A stretch of 47,029 nt of DNA, from contig CAZWHQ010000035.1 in NCBI GenBank assembly GCA_964633715.1, forward strand, positions 1 through 47,029, given 5' to 3'. The notes under the pieces are model-generated. The model was not told the origin of the DNA. It saw only the letters and a program-made list of their open reading frames with translations, and searched no databases. The stretch is from JAUWVG01 sp964633715 (GTDB taxonomy: Bacteria; Acidobacteriota; Aminicenantia; Aminicenantales; Aminicenantaceae). Numbering within the stretch: position 1 is the stretch's first letter; the number at the start of each line of letters is the position of its first letter. Positions 1 to 7,601 of this stretch are shown piece by piece. A program made the position numbers and the translations under genes.

Positions 1-35
1 CCCATTCACACCGCTCTCTCATCCTTCCTCCTTTT

Positions 36-147
36 GGGGCCTGGCTTCGAAGATTCGAAGATATAAATAGTCTCTAGCCAATTAATCTAGAGTATAAAAC
101 TAATTTATTCCAATTTCCACATCTTCGAATCTTCGAAGCCAGGCCCC
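36..147. repeat. Perfect 27-bp inverted repeat built on TTCGAA motifs
   Basis: Positions 36-62 and 121-147 are exact reverse complements, separated by a 58-nt AT-rich spacer. Each arm begins GGGGCCTGGC and continues with two tandem 8-bp units TTCGAAGA. The same family recurs at 7602-7690 with 9-bp units, and a single arm lies at 31376-31401. The transcript could fold into a long hairpin just ahead of pgsB. No clear T-run follows on either strand, so terminator function is less likely here than at the second copy. Confidence 0.9.
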
Positions 148-189
148 GATATTTATTTTAGGGGGGGGATTGGATATAATGGAAAGCTC

Positions 190-1383
190 TTGAAAGAATT
201 ACTTTTTACCGGGGGATGCCTACTTCTTTTTCTTCTCTATCTATTGGGAGAAAAAATGTTTCTCACATCCCGAATCAAAAAAATCCCTCTTCGTATCTGT
301 ATCACTGGCACGCGGGGAAAATCTACTGTCACACGTCTTTTAGCCGGGATTCTCCGAGAAAATGGCCAGAAAGTCATGGCAAAAACGACTGGATCTCTTC
401 CAAAGATAATCTTCCCAGACGGAACTGAAAAAGAGATACAAAGGCAAGGTTTTCCTTCTATATTAGAGGGGAAATACATCCTTAAAATGGCTTCTTTGCA
501 TGGGATTCAGACTCTCGTGATAGAGATGATGGGCATCCAGCCCGAAACAATGAGGATTGAAGCATCCAAAATGTTCAAACCCCATGTCCAAGTTGTCACC
601 AATGTCCGTCTCGACCATCGAGAACAGATGGGCTCATCGGCAAAAGATATTGCGGCCAGTTTTGCATCCGCCATCCCTAAAAATTGTTTGGTTTTTATCC
701 CCGAAAAGGAATTTTTTCCTGTTTTCGAGGAGAAAGCCAATAGAAAAAACTCCAAGATCTTGAAAGTCCCACAGGATTTTTGCTCTTTGGATTTGGCATC
801 TAAAGGAATCGATGCTCTGTTTCAAAGGGATATTCAATTGACTCTGGCTGTAGCAGATTTTTTGGATATCGATCGACATGTGGCCCTTTCAGGGATAAAG
901 AAGAGCAAAGGCGATTTTGGGCGCTTAAGAGCTTGGACATCCAAAAACTCTTCTCCAAAAAGAACAAACTGTTTCATCAGTGCCTTTGCAGCCAATGAGC
1001 CTGAATCGACCGCTTTGGTTCTTGATTATATAAAAAAGAAGAATGTACTCAAAGATAAAAAGTCGACAGCTCTTCTCAGTTTTAGAAGGGACAGAGGAGA
1101 AAGGACTCTTCAATGGCTTCAAGCGCTGGAAGATGGCTTCTTATCTGAGTTCGACAGAATCTTTCTTTTGGGAGAACAGGCCGGTGTGGTCTTAAAAAAA
1201 ATGACGTCAAACTCCAAGGGGCAGGATTTTATTTCCAGAAGTACTGGTTCCCCCCTGGAGATTACGATGGATGCCGTCTTTAAGGATGAAGAATCCGTCG
1301 TGGTGGGAATGGGGAACATGGTCGGCTTAGGCCATTCATTGGTGAAATATTGGGAGTCTATTGGAGAACCTTATGATCTTTGA
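190..1383 (+). CDS. pgsB: Poly-gamma-glutamate synthase subunit PgsB (CapB), Mur-ligase-like
   Basis: This is the ATP-dependent amide ligase that polymerises glutamate with PgsC at the cytoplasmic membrane. The 397-aa protein matches the usual size of about 390-400 residues. It has one N-terminal membrane helix (about residues 3-20), a Mur-ligase P-loop GTRGKST at 40-46, IEMMGIQPE at 111-119 and TNVRLDHREQMG at 137-148, the counterpart of the VLEDHMDVMG region of Bacillus PgsB. The start is TTG, with GGAAAG at 181-186 as a short-spaced ribosome site; no in-frame ATG lies upstream. The end overlaps pgsC by 11 nt, so the two are translationally coupled. No PgsA/CapA gene lies in the window. The assignment is strong because pgsC and pgsW follow directly. 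Confidence 0.93.
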   Translation: MKELLFTGGCLLLFLLYLLGEKMFLTSRIKKIPLRICITGTRGKSTVTRLLAGILRENGQKVMAKTTGSLPKIIFPDGTEKEIQRQGFPSILEGKYILKMASLHGIQTLVIEMMGIQPETMRIEASKMFKPHVQVVTNVRLDHREQMGSSAKDIAASFASAIPKNCLVFIPEKEFFPVFEEKANRKNSKILKVPQDFCSLDLASKGIDALFQRDIQLTLAVADFLDIDRHVALSGIKKSKGDFGRLRAWTSKNSSPKRTNCFISAFAANEPESTALVLDYIKKKNVLKDKKSTALLSFRRDRGERTLQWLQALEDGFLSEFDRIFLLGEQAGVVLKKMTSNSKGQDFISRSTGSPLEITMDAVFKDEESVVVGMGNMVGLGHSLVKYWESIGEPYDL

Positions 1384-1813
1384 AACACTCCTGATCGGTA
1401 TTCTTGTTGCTGTCCTTTATGTCGAAATTATGGATATCTATCCCGGGGGAATTATTGTCCCAGCCTATTTTGCCCTCCATCTCGATTCACCGCTGAGGAT
1501 TTTAGCCACGCTGCTTATTGCAGCCCTCACTCTTATAACTTACAGAAAACTTTCCCGTTTTTTCATCCTTTTTGGGAAGAGACGATTTGTTTTACTTATC
1601 CTGCTCGGAGTGGTATGGGTCCAATTGTGGAGCCTTGTCTTTCCTGTCCTGTTTGACTCTTCCCTCGAGCTTAAAGCTATCGGTTGGATCATTCCTGCAC
1701 TCCTGGCCAATAATCTTGAGAAGCAAAAAATCGTACCCACAATTGCGTCTCTGTTGACGGTCTCTATTTTGACTTACTTTCTTGTAAGGTTTGTAGGCTG
1801 GATATTTTATTGA
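1373..1813 (+). CDS. pgsC: Poly-gamma-glutamate synthase membrane subunit PgsC (CapC)
   Basis: This is the integral membrane partner of PgsB. The 146-aa protein is almost entirely hydrophobic, with about five predicted helices, and carries the family's early motif YPGGIIVPAY (around residues 22-31). Usual length is about 149 residues. I chose the ATG at 1373 over the in-frame TTG at 1361 because GGAG at 1363-1366 sits six bases before it and the N-terminus MIFETLLIG then looks like the family. It overlaps the end of pgsB, and its stop codon overlaps the start of the next gene. Confidence 0.92.
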   Translation: MIFETLLIGILVAVLYVEIMDIYPGGIIVPAYFALHLDSPLRILATLLIAALTLITYRKLSRFFILFGKRRFVLLILLGVVWVQLWSLVFPVLFDSSLELKAIGWIIPALLANNLEKQKIVPTIASLLTVSILTYFLVRFVGWIFY

Positions 1814-2886
1814 GTAGACATCAACGATTCATTATGGCTCTTTTTTTCGTGAGTCTTCTCTTTTTTTTCTTTAGGAAAATTATTCCTGTTGATGAAAAAA
1901 ATCCACAGATTGTCAAAATGATTAGGGCATCTGAAATAATGAAAGAAGCCATTTCCACTCTGTCCGTATGCCAGGCAGAAAAAAAGCAAATCATTAATCT
2001 GGAAGTTGACATCAATGGGACCGGACTCATAGGATTAGACAATTCCCCCATCACAACCACTCTAGGAAGTTTAGAAGCCAAGCGGACGACAACCAATCCA
2101 AATATGGGAGCTCTTGTCGTTCAGCTTTTTTTTGAAGCTGGAGTGAGAGAAGATGACGCTGTGGCTGTGGGAGCTTCCGGGTCGTTTCCAGCCTTAATTG
2201 TTGCGGTTATGTCTGCGGCCAGGGCTATGGGTGTTAATCCCATAATCATCTGTTCACTCGGTGCCTCACAATGGGGTGCCAATAGACCTGAATTTCATTT
2301 CCTTAAAATGTATGAATGCCTGCGGTCTGCCGGGATTTTTGATTTCCAGATTCCAGCGATCTCTCTAGGAGGGGAAAAAGATGTCGGGGAAGGGATGACA
2401 AACGAAGCAAGAGAACATCTTATCAAAGATATCGAGGACAGTGGGATACAATTTATCCAGGAAAAAAATCTGCCATCCAACGTCCAGACAAGGATGCAGA
2501 TTTACAAAAATTATGCCGGCCAAAAAGGAATAAAGGGATTTATCAATATCGGTGGAGGCTGGTCAAATATAGGCGCGAGTTCTGAAATACTGAATCTCAA
2601 ACCTGGCCTTGTGAGTTTCAACAAAATCCCTCCGGTTGAAAGTAGGGGGCTTGTATTTGAGATGGCCAGTCAACAGATTCCAGTTATTCACCTTTTATAT
2701 GTAAAAGGACTCATCGAGTCTTATGGTCTGCCGTGGGATCCAGTCCCCTTGCCGGAAGTCGGAAATGGAGAAATTTACACAAAAGTTGTTGAAAACCGCC
2801 CTCTTTTTCTTTTACTTTTTATGTTGTATTTTTGTGTCATGGCAATTCTTTTGATCTGGTATAGAATTACAAAAAAGATCATTTAG
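1810..2886 (+). CDS. pgsW: Poly-gamma-glutamate system protein PgsW
   Basis: The 358-aa protein belongs, from its sequence and position, to the 'gamma_Glu_sys' family found next to PgsB and PgsC in non-Bacillus lineages; its biochemical role is unknown. It has an N-terminal membrane helix (about 9-22), a large extracytoplasmic domain with glycine-rich stretches such as GASGSFPAL and NIGGGWSNIG, and a C-terminal helix (about 332-352) ending in basic residues. The called start is a TTG overlapping the pgsC stop; an in-frame ATG at 1834 is an alternative that would still leave most of the first helix. It ends the pgs operon. No capsule exporter or hydrolase follows. Confidence 0.83.
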   Translation: MSRHQRFIMALFFVSLLFFFFRKIIPVDEKNPQIVKMIRASEIMKEAISTLSVCQAEKKQIINLEVDINGTGLIGLDNSPITTTLGSLEAKRTTTNPNMGALVVQLFFEAGVREDDAVAVGASGSFPALIVAVMSAARAMGVNPIIICSLGASQWGANRPEFHFLKMYECLRSAGIFDFQIPAISLGGEKDVGEGMTNEAREHLIKDIEDSGIQFIQEKNLPSNVQTRMQIYKNYAGQKGIKGFINIGGGWSNIGASSEILNLKPGLVSFNKIPPVESRGLVFEMASQQIPVIHLLYVKGLIESYGLPWDPVPLPEVGNGEIYTKVVENRPLFLLLFMLYFCVMAILLIWYRITKKII

Positions 2887-2894
2887 ATCATCCA

Positions 2895-2933
2895 TCCCAT
2901 ATCTGGGAGACTATAAAAAAATAAATTTTTTTT
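2895..2933 (+). terminator. Weak candidate terminator after pgsW
   Basis: A 5-bp stem TCCCA / TGGGA (2895-2899 and 2904-2908) with a 4-nt loop is followed, after an A-rich stretch, by a T-run at about 2925-2933. The stem is short and the T-run distant, so this is a weak call. Confidence 0.3.
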
Positions 2934-2942
2934 CTAAATAAC

Positions 2943-2992
2943 TTGACACGACTGTGCCTAAACAGTATATTGTGTATATCCAATAGACACAC
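2943..2992 (+). promoter_or_regulatory. Sigma-70-type promoter with candidate YtrA/GntR operator
   Basis: TTGACA at 2943-2948 is separated by 17 nt from TATATT at 2966-2971, close to the sigma-70 consensus. An inverted repeat TGTGT / ACACA (2971-2975 and 2987-2991) overlaps the expected transcription start, so a bound regulator would block the promoter. The neighbouring GntR-type repressor is the obvious candidate. The promoter is seen in the sequence; the operator is inferred. Confidence 0.75.
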
Positions 2993-3009
2993 TTAAGGAA
3001 AAAAGAAAA

Positions 3010-3384
3010 ATGTTTATCGTTGTTTCACCGCTGAATCCGGAACCGATGTACAAGCAGGTGACGGATCAGATAAAAGACGCGATTGCAGAAGGAACGCTCC
3101 AGACGGAGGATAAATTACCGTCTATCAGAGAGATGTCAAAGGAGTTAAAAATCAGCATAATCACGATCAAAAGAGCCTACGCTGATTTAGAAAGTGAAGG
3201 TTTTATTTTCACGCGAAGCGGGATGGGCTCTTTTGTGGCCAATATCGACAGAGACACATTGAGACTGGATAAGTTAAATGAAATCAAAAAAGAAATCAGA
3301 GGGATTTTGGCTGCAGGAAAGAAAGTCAACATCCTTGCTGATGATGTCATAAAAATAGTCAATGAAATTGGAGAGAAAAAATGA
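3010..3384 (+). CDS. GntR-family transcriptional regulator, YtrA subfamily (copy 1)
   Basis: The 124-aa protein has the GntR winged helix-turn-helix at about residues 10-75, including KLPSIREMSKEL and TIKRAYADLESEGF, followed by a short helical C-terminus instead of a ligand domain. That is the hallmark of YtrA-type regulators, which usually repress their own ABC transporter operon. AAGGAA lies nine bases before the ATG. The stop overlaps the start of a 28-aa membrane peptide (ATGA). It begins with almost the same residues as the second regulator at 5708. It most likely binds the repeat at 2971-2991. Confidence 0.9.
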   Translation: MFIVVSPLNPEPMYKQVTDQIKDAIAEGTLQTEDKLPSIREMSKELKISIITIKRAYADLESEGFIFTRSGMGSFVANIDRDTLRLDKLNEIKKEIRGILAAGKKVNILADDVIKIVNEIGEKK

Positions 3385-3467
3385 AAAAACAAAAGGGATT
3401 TGTTCGGATTAAAACTCTAATCCTGGTTTGCCTCATTCTTGTTGTGGTGTTGATTTTTGTTATTTAA
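3381..3467 (+). CDS. 28-aa single-helix membrane peptide in the ABC operon
   Basis: The peptide has a basic N-terminus (MKKQKGFVRIK) and one hydrophobic helix rich in Leu, Ile and Val running to its end. Its ATG overlaps the stop of the regulator, GGAGAG at 3370-3375 lies five bases upstream, and the next gene's ribosome site AAGGAAGG begins where this frame stops. Tight coupling on both sides and a clean helix argue that it is real. It could be a small transporter subunit or a sensing peptide; the function is unknown. The second regulator-ATPase junction has no counterpart. Confidence 0.62.
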   Translation: MKKQKGFVRIKTLILVCLILVVVLIFVI

Positions 3468-3479
3468 AGGAAGGTCAAT

Positions 3480-4352
3480 ATGGAAAACATACTTGAAATA
3501 AAAAAATTACGAAAAGAATATGACGAATTTGTACTCGATTCTATCGATTGGAATATCCCCAATGGCTATATTACCGGACTCATTGGTCCTAACGGTGCCG
3601 GAAAAACTACTACTATCAAGCTGATACTCAATCAAATCGAAGCAGACAGCGGTCAAGTGAATGTCTTTGGAAAGGATCATGCCCATGATGAGATCGCAGT
3701 AAAAAACCGCATAGGTTACGTCGGCGAAGAACAGTATTTTTATGATTACAGGAGTGCAAACTGGACTGGAAAATTTGTCTCCCATTTTTTCCGCCAGTGG
3801 GACATGGAGAAATATAACAGATTTTTGGATGATTTTCAGATTCCAAGAAAAAAAATGATCAGAAAGTTTTCCAAGGGAATGAAGGTCAAGCTGTCCATGG
3901 CTATTGCACTCTCTCATAATGCAGACCTCATCATTCTGGATGAACCAACCTCCGGTCTGGATCCCGTTGTCAGGAGAGATTTTCTTGACCTTCTCAGAAA
4001 AATCGCTGATGAAGAGAACAAAACGGTTATAATTTCATCCCATATCACAGATGATCTCGAACGGATCGCCGATTTTGTCACGTATATGATTTCTGGCCAA
4101 ATCGTTAAAACTGCATCCAAAGATGCTCTGCAGGCCAACTGGAAAAAAATTCACTTCACAAAAGATTCGCTGGAACAGAAAATGGTCGATTCCCTTAAAA
4201 GCGTTGAAGATCACATGTTCGGCTGCACGGGAATAACAGATGACTTCCAAAAAGTTAAAGAATTTTTGTCCCAGGGTTTGGCCAGCGGTGACATCAAAGT
4301 CGAAAGCCTTGGACTGGACGATATCCTTATCTCTTTGGTCAAGGAGAGATAA
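3480..4352 (+). CDS. ABC transporter ATP-binding protein (copy 1)
   Basis: The 290-aa nucleotide-binding subunit powers the ABC-2 permeases encoded next. It carries Walker A GPNGAGKTT (36-44), a Q-loop glutamine at 85 (GEEQ), the signature variant FSKGMKVKL (130-138), Walker B LIILDEP (150-156), the D-loop SGLDP and the switch histidine in SSH (186-188). SKGM instead of SGGQ is common in the YtrB/EcsA-like group. AAGGAAGG at 3467-3474 lies before the ATG. It aligns without gaps over its first 200 residues with the second ATPase at 6081, so the two arose by duplication. The substrate cannot be read from the sequence. Confidence 0.95.
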   Translation: MENILEIKKLRKEYDEFVLDSIDWNIPNGYITGLIGPNGAGKTTTIKLILNQIEADSGQVNVFGKDHAHDEIAVKNRIGYVGEEQYFYDYRSANWTGKFVSHFFRQWDMEKYNRFLDDFQIPRKKMIRKFSKGMKVKLSMAIALSHNADLIILDEPTSGLDPVVRRDFLDLLRKIADEENKTVIISSHITDDLERIADFVTYMISGQIVKTASKDALQANWKKIHFTKDSLEQKMVDSLKSVEDHMFGCTGITDDFQKVKEFLSQGLASGDIKVESLGLDDILISLVKER

Positions 4353-4354
4353 AT

Positions 4355-5014
4355 ATGCTTCGCTTAATGAAGAAATACACGTTTGTCTACTATGGATATA
4401 TGATCTTAGTTTTGGGTCTGATGTACCCGCTGCTCAATCATGACCGTTTAACAGGTCCCCGGCCTCTCGATTTATCTTTTGGGTATTTCCAGGCTATCAG
4501 TATTTTCTGGATAATATTTGCATCCATGTGGATGCATGAGCAAATCGAGTTTAAGGCCAATGGATATAATTTTTTAAGGAGTCTTCCCATAAAAAATAGA
4601 GACATTGTGGCAGCAAAATTTGCTGTGATCTTTGGCTCTGTGTTTATCTATGTCGTTTTTCACTGTATTGCCTTTTCCTTTATTTCAAAGGAACCTGAAT
4701 ATTTTAATCCAAGCTGTACTGCAGTGATCAATATGGGGAGTGTTAGCCTGATTCTTGCCGGCCTTCTCCAGGTTGGAGTTTTAAAATTCGGATATATAAA
4801 TTTTGGGAAGTTTCTCTGGATCCTGATGATTATTGGGCTGGTGCTCCCCCTTGTTGTGACAACGTTTCTGCTTCCTAAAATCGGCCTCGATAGATATGAC
4901 GTTCTTAGAGCCATCACCAGCGTGAACTGGATCGTTATGACAGCCGTTGGTCTTGCTCTCTATTATGGACTCATGCGGATAGCCGTGAGGGTTCTCAACA
5001 ACGAAAGAACTTAA
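4355..5014 (+). CDS. ABC-2 type permease subunit (1a)
   Basis: The 219-aa integral membrane protein has about six helices. After the second helix it carries EQIEFKANGYNFLRSLPIK, a cytoplasmic motif shared with the two other permeases of this operon (EQ-x-E-x-K-x2-GY-x-FL-x2-LPI). This matches the ABC2_membrane_5-like family. It starts two bases after the ATPase stop, with AAGGAGAG in the ATPase end as ribosome site. It probably pairs with the next permease, because two similar but distinct subunits are encoded in a row. Confidence 0.85.
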   Translation: MLRLMKKYTFVYYGYMILVLGLMYPLLNHDRLTGPRPLDLSFGYFQAISIFWIIFASMWMHEQIEFKANGYNFLRSLPIKNRDIVAAKFAVIFGSVFIYVVFHCIAFSFISKEPEYFNPSCTAVINMGSVSLILAGLLQVGVLKFGYINFGKFLWILMIIGLVLPLVVTTFLLPKIGLDRYDVLRAITSVNWIVMTAVGLALYYGLMRIAVRVLNNERT

Positions 5015-5039
5015 TGGAGTTTAAATAGGAGAGAGAACG

Positions 5040-5696
5040 ATGCTGAGATTGATGCAAAAAAATTCATTTTATTTTCTGTTCTACGCCCTTGTGTGGATCC
5101 CCATATTTATTCTGGCGATTGTGCTTCCGGGAAGGCCGCTCGATTCGGGCATGGTTTTTTTTGAGGGAGCGTGGATCATCTTGATCCTTCTAGGGAGCAC
5201 GATTACCTGCGAGCAGAATGAGAGTAAAACAAAGGGTTATGATTTTCTCAGGACGCTGCCAATTAAGGACAACCAAATTGTCAGAGCCAAGTTTTTTCTC
5301 GTTTTTCTTACGGCTTGCTTTGTTTTCGTGTATGTCAGAGTTATCTATATGTTTGTTTCCAAACCCCCGGATGTCTTTGCCATTGCTCAAATCTATATCC
5401 CCTTATGTGTCTTTGTCGGACTTCTTCTTGCTGCTCTGCTCTATATTCTGATCTTTAAAATTGGACTTTCTAAAGCGATCAAAATTGGATGGACCGCTTT
5501 TTTTGGTGTTGTTGTCCTGACAATTTTGTTGATTGAGCTTGTTTTCGTCAAATCGGATATCGATGCCGCAAATATCGCAGCATTTATTCACTCTATTCCC
5601 TTTGTGATTTGGATGGCTTTGGGTTTGGGGATTCTGGCTGTGTATTTTATGCTGATGTCGATAGCGATCAAGGTCAAAATAAAACACAGAGGCTGA
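5040..5696 (+). CDS. ABC-2 type permease subunit (1b)
   Basis: The 218-aa, six-helix membrane protein is a paralogue of the preceding gene, with the same motif EQNESKTKGYDFLRTLPIK after the second helix. AGGAGAG just before the ATG gives a strong ribosome site. Its stop lies 11 nt before the second regulator, so the operon continues. A heterodimer of 1a and 1b is likely but inferred. Confidence 0.84.
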   Translation: MLRLMQKNSFYFLFYALVWIPIFILAIVLPGRPLDSGMVFFEGAWIILILLGSTITCEQNESKTKGYDFLRTLPIKDNQIVRAKFFLVFLTACFVFVYVRVIYMFVSKPPDVFAIAQIYIPLCVFVGLLLAALLYILIFKIGLSKAIKIGWTAFFGVVVLTILLIELVFVKSDIDAANIAAFIHSIPFVIWMALGLGILAVYFMLMSIAIKVKIKHRG

Positions 5697-5707
5697 ATAG
5701 AAGATAT

Positions 5708-6124
5708 ATGTTTATTGTTGTATCGCCGCTGAATCCTGATCCGATGTATAAGCAGATCACTGACCAGATTAAAGATGTTATTGCGACGAGAGTGCTCAAA
5801 CCGGAGAGTAAACTTCCATCGATAAGAGAGATGTCCAAGGAGCTAGGAATAAGTATCATTACAATAAAACGGGCCTACGCGGATCTGGAAAAAGATGGAT
5901 ACATCTTCACTCGTTCAGGAATGGGTTCATTTGTTGCCGATGTCAAAACAGATCAACTGCGTTTGGAGAAATTGAGGGAAATCAGAGAAGACTTGAGAAG
6001 AATATTAAAAAGTGGAGAAAAATTCAAAATCTCTGTCAATGAAGTTATCGCCATTATTAAGGAGATGAAGGAGAAAAACCATGGACAATATAGTCGAAGC
6101 AAACAATTTGAAAAAAAGGTATAG
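5708..6124 (+). CDS. GntR-family regulator, YtrA subfamily (copy 2)
   Basis: The 138-aa protein is a clear paralogue of the regulator at 3010, starting MFIVVSPLNPDPMYKQ with the same winged-helix motifs LPSIREMSKELGIS and RAYADLEKDGY. The reading frame is open further upstream, but the ATG at 5708 matches the paralogue's start, with only a weak AGAAG before it. The C-terminus is 14 residues longer than copy 1 because the frame runs 44 nt into the following ATPase gene out of frame. No promoter is visible in the 11-nt gap, so it is probably co-transcribed. Confidence 0.88.
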   Translation: MFIVVSPLNPDPMYKQITDQIKDVIATRVLKPESKLPSIREMSKELGISIITIKRAYADLEKDGYIFTRSGMGSFVADVKTDQLRLEKLREIREDLRRILKSGEKFKISVNEVIAIIKEMKEKNHGQYSRSKQFEKKV

Positions 6125-6971
6125 GGGATTTCTTTTGGATGTTGTCTCTTTTGTTGTTCCCAAAGGAAGCATAGTGGGGTTTATTGGCCCCAACGGTGCG
6201 GGAAAAACAACAACAATAAAAATTTTGATGAATATGGTCAGGGCCAGCGCCGGGGAAGTGAAAATTTTCGGTTTGGATTTTATCAAAAATGAAAAGGCCA
6301 TAAAGAATCGGATTGGATATGTAGGAGAAGACCAGTATTATTATGGTGACAAAACTGTTGCATGGACGGGGAATTTTGTATCCGGTTTTTTTGACCATTG
6401 GGACAAAAATAAGTTCCAGAAATTTTTAACCGATTTTGCAATTAGCCGGACAAAAAAAATCAGCGAATTATCCAAAGGAATGAAAGTCAAATTTTCGCTT
6501 GCCCTAGCCCTGTCTCACAATCCCGATCTTATTCTGTTGGATGAGCCGACGGCAGGCCTTGATCCCATTATCCGGAGAGAAGTGCTTGAAATCCTTAGAG
6601 GCCTCACAGTCGATGAGAACAAATCCGTCATCATTTCATCCCATATCACAGACGACATTTCCCGGATTGCTGATTATGTCACGTTTCTTATCCAAGGGAA
6701 GATAAAAATTTCCGGAGAGAAAGATGAGCTCCTCTCCCATTGGAAACGGATCCACTATAAAGAGGGGACTTTGGACAAAAACATTATCGACACCTTAAAA
6801 AGCCGGAAAAAACATATGTTCGGACTATCGGGCGTGACTGATTCCTATCTCGAATTGAAGGACTCTCTGGTTCGGGGATTGGCTGATGAGACTGTAAAAC
6901 TAGAAAATGTGAGTTTGGATGATATTTTGATTGCCTATTCTAAGGGAGAAGAAAATGTGGAAAATTTTTAA
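6081..6971 (+). CDS. ABC transporter ATP-binding protein (copy 2)
   Basis: The 296-aa ATPase is paralogous to the one at 3480. Walker A GPNGAGKTT (36-44), Q-loop GEDQ (82-85), signature LSKGMKVKF (130-138), Walker B LILLDEP (150-156) and SSH (186-188) are all intact. AAGGAG at 6059-6064 and GGAG at 6070-6073 lie upstream of the ATG, inside the regulator's frame. It overlaps the regulator by 44 nt and the next permease by 17 nt. It could serve the permease at 6955 as a homodimer or exchange with copy 1. Confidence 0.95.
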   Translation: MDNIVEANNLKKRYRGFLLDVVSFVVPKGSIVGFIGPNGAGKTTTIKILMNMVRASAGEVKIFGLDFIKNEKAIKNRIGYVGEDQYYYGDKTVAWTGNFVSGFFDHWDKNKFQKFLTDFAISRTKKISELSKGMKVKFSLALALSHNPDLILLDEPTAGLDPIIRREVLEILRGLTVDENKSVIISSHITDDISRIADYVTFLIQGKIKISGEKDELLSHWKRIHYKEGTLDKNIIDTLKSRKKHMFGLSGVTDSYLELKDSLVRGLADETVKLENVSLDDILIAYSKGEENVENF

Positions 6972-7596
6972 ACAAAATATACGTTTTTCTCTAGTTTATT
7001 TAACCGTAGCTTTATTGACTGTTGTGGCTTTAAGGCTTCTCACTGGCAGTTCCATATCGACTGTGTTTGTTCTTTTAAGCGGACTCTTGTCCTATATGCT
7101 GGTTTTTGGACTTATTTATGTCAATGAACAGTATGAAGAAAAACATCACGGTTATGTTTTTCTCAGCACACTGCCCATCAATGTCCGTGAAATTGTTTTC
7201 GCTAAATTCCTTCGTGTTTTCTGCGCTGAACTCCTGTTAGTGGGAGTGAGCATCACCTTAATTTCTCTCTCTCCCGGACTCCCGGAGAAGACAGTCGTTG
7301 CATACTCGTGGATTCTTCTCAACGGTCTTGTTGCGCTGGTATTGGGAGGACTGGTTCTCATTGGACTTTTCAGCATGTCCTATACGGCTTTTTTAAAAAT
7401 TTCACTGGTGTTTCTGGTCTTTCTCCAGATGATCCCCATGATCATCATGAGTTCAGGGAAAATGCAAGCATTTATAAAGGGGACAATTGCCTTTCTGTCC
7501 TCGATCAACTGGATTGTTTGGATTCCGGTCGGCTTAGTCATCTACTGCGGATTGATTCTTGCCGCCATAAAGGTAAAAACCCTCCACCGCTGTTAG
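6955..7596 (+). CDS. ABC-2 type permease subunit (copy 2)
   Basis: The 213-aa membrane protein has about six helices and the shared motif EQYEEKHHGYVFLSTLPIN. I chose the ATG at 6955 over an in-frame TTG at 6931 because AAGGGAG at 6942-6948 precedes it and MWKIFKQNIRF is a better N-terminus. It is the only permease with the second ATPase, so a homodimer, or mixing with 1a and 1b, is possible. The operon ends a few bases later at a strong hairpin. Confidence 0.84.
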   Translation: MWKIFKQNIRFSLVYLTVALLTVVALRLLTGSSISTVFVLLSGLLSYMLVFGLIYVNEQYEEKHHGYVFLSTLPINVREIVFAKFLRVFCAELLLVGVSITLISLSPGLPEKTVVAYSWILLNGLVALVLGGLVLIGLFSMSYTAFLKISLVFLVFLQMIPMIIMSSGKMQAFIKGTIAFLSSINWIVWIPVGLVIYCGLILAAIKVKTLHRC

Positions 7597-7601
7597 TTGA
7601 T

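Noticed and set aside
175..180. TATAAT as promoter of pgsB
   Set aside because: It sits nine bases before the TTG start and would remove the GGAAAG site from the transcript; its -35 match is poor, so I did not call it.
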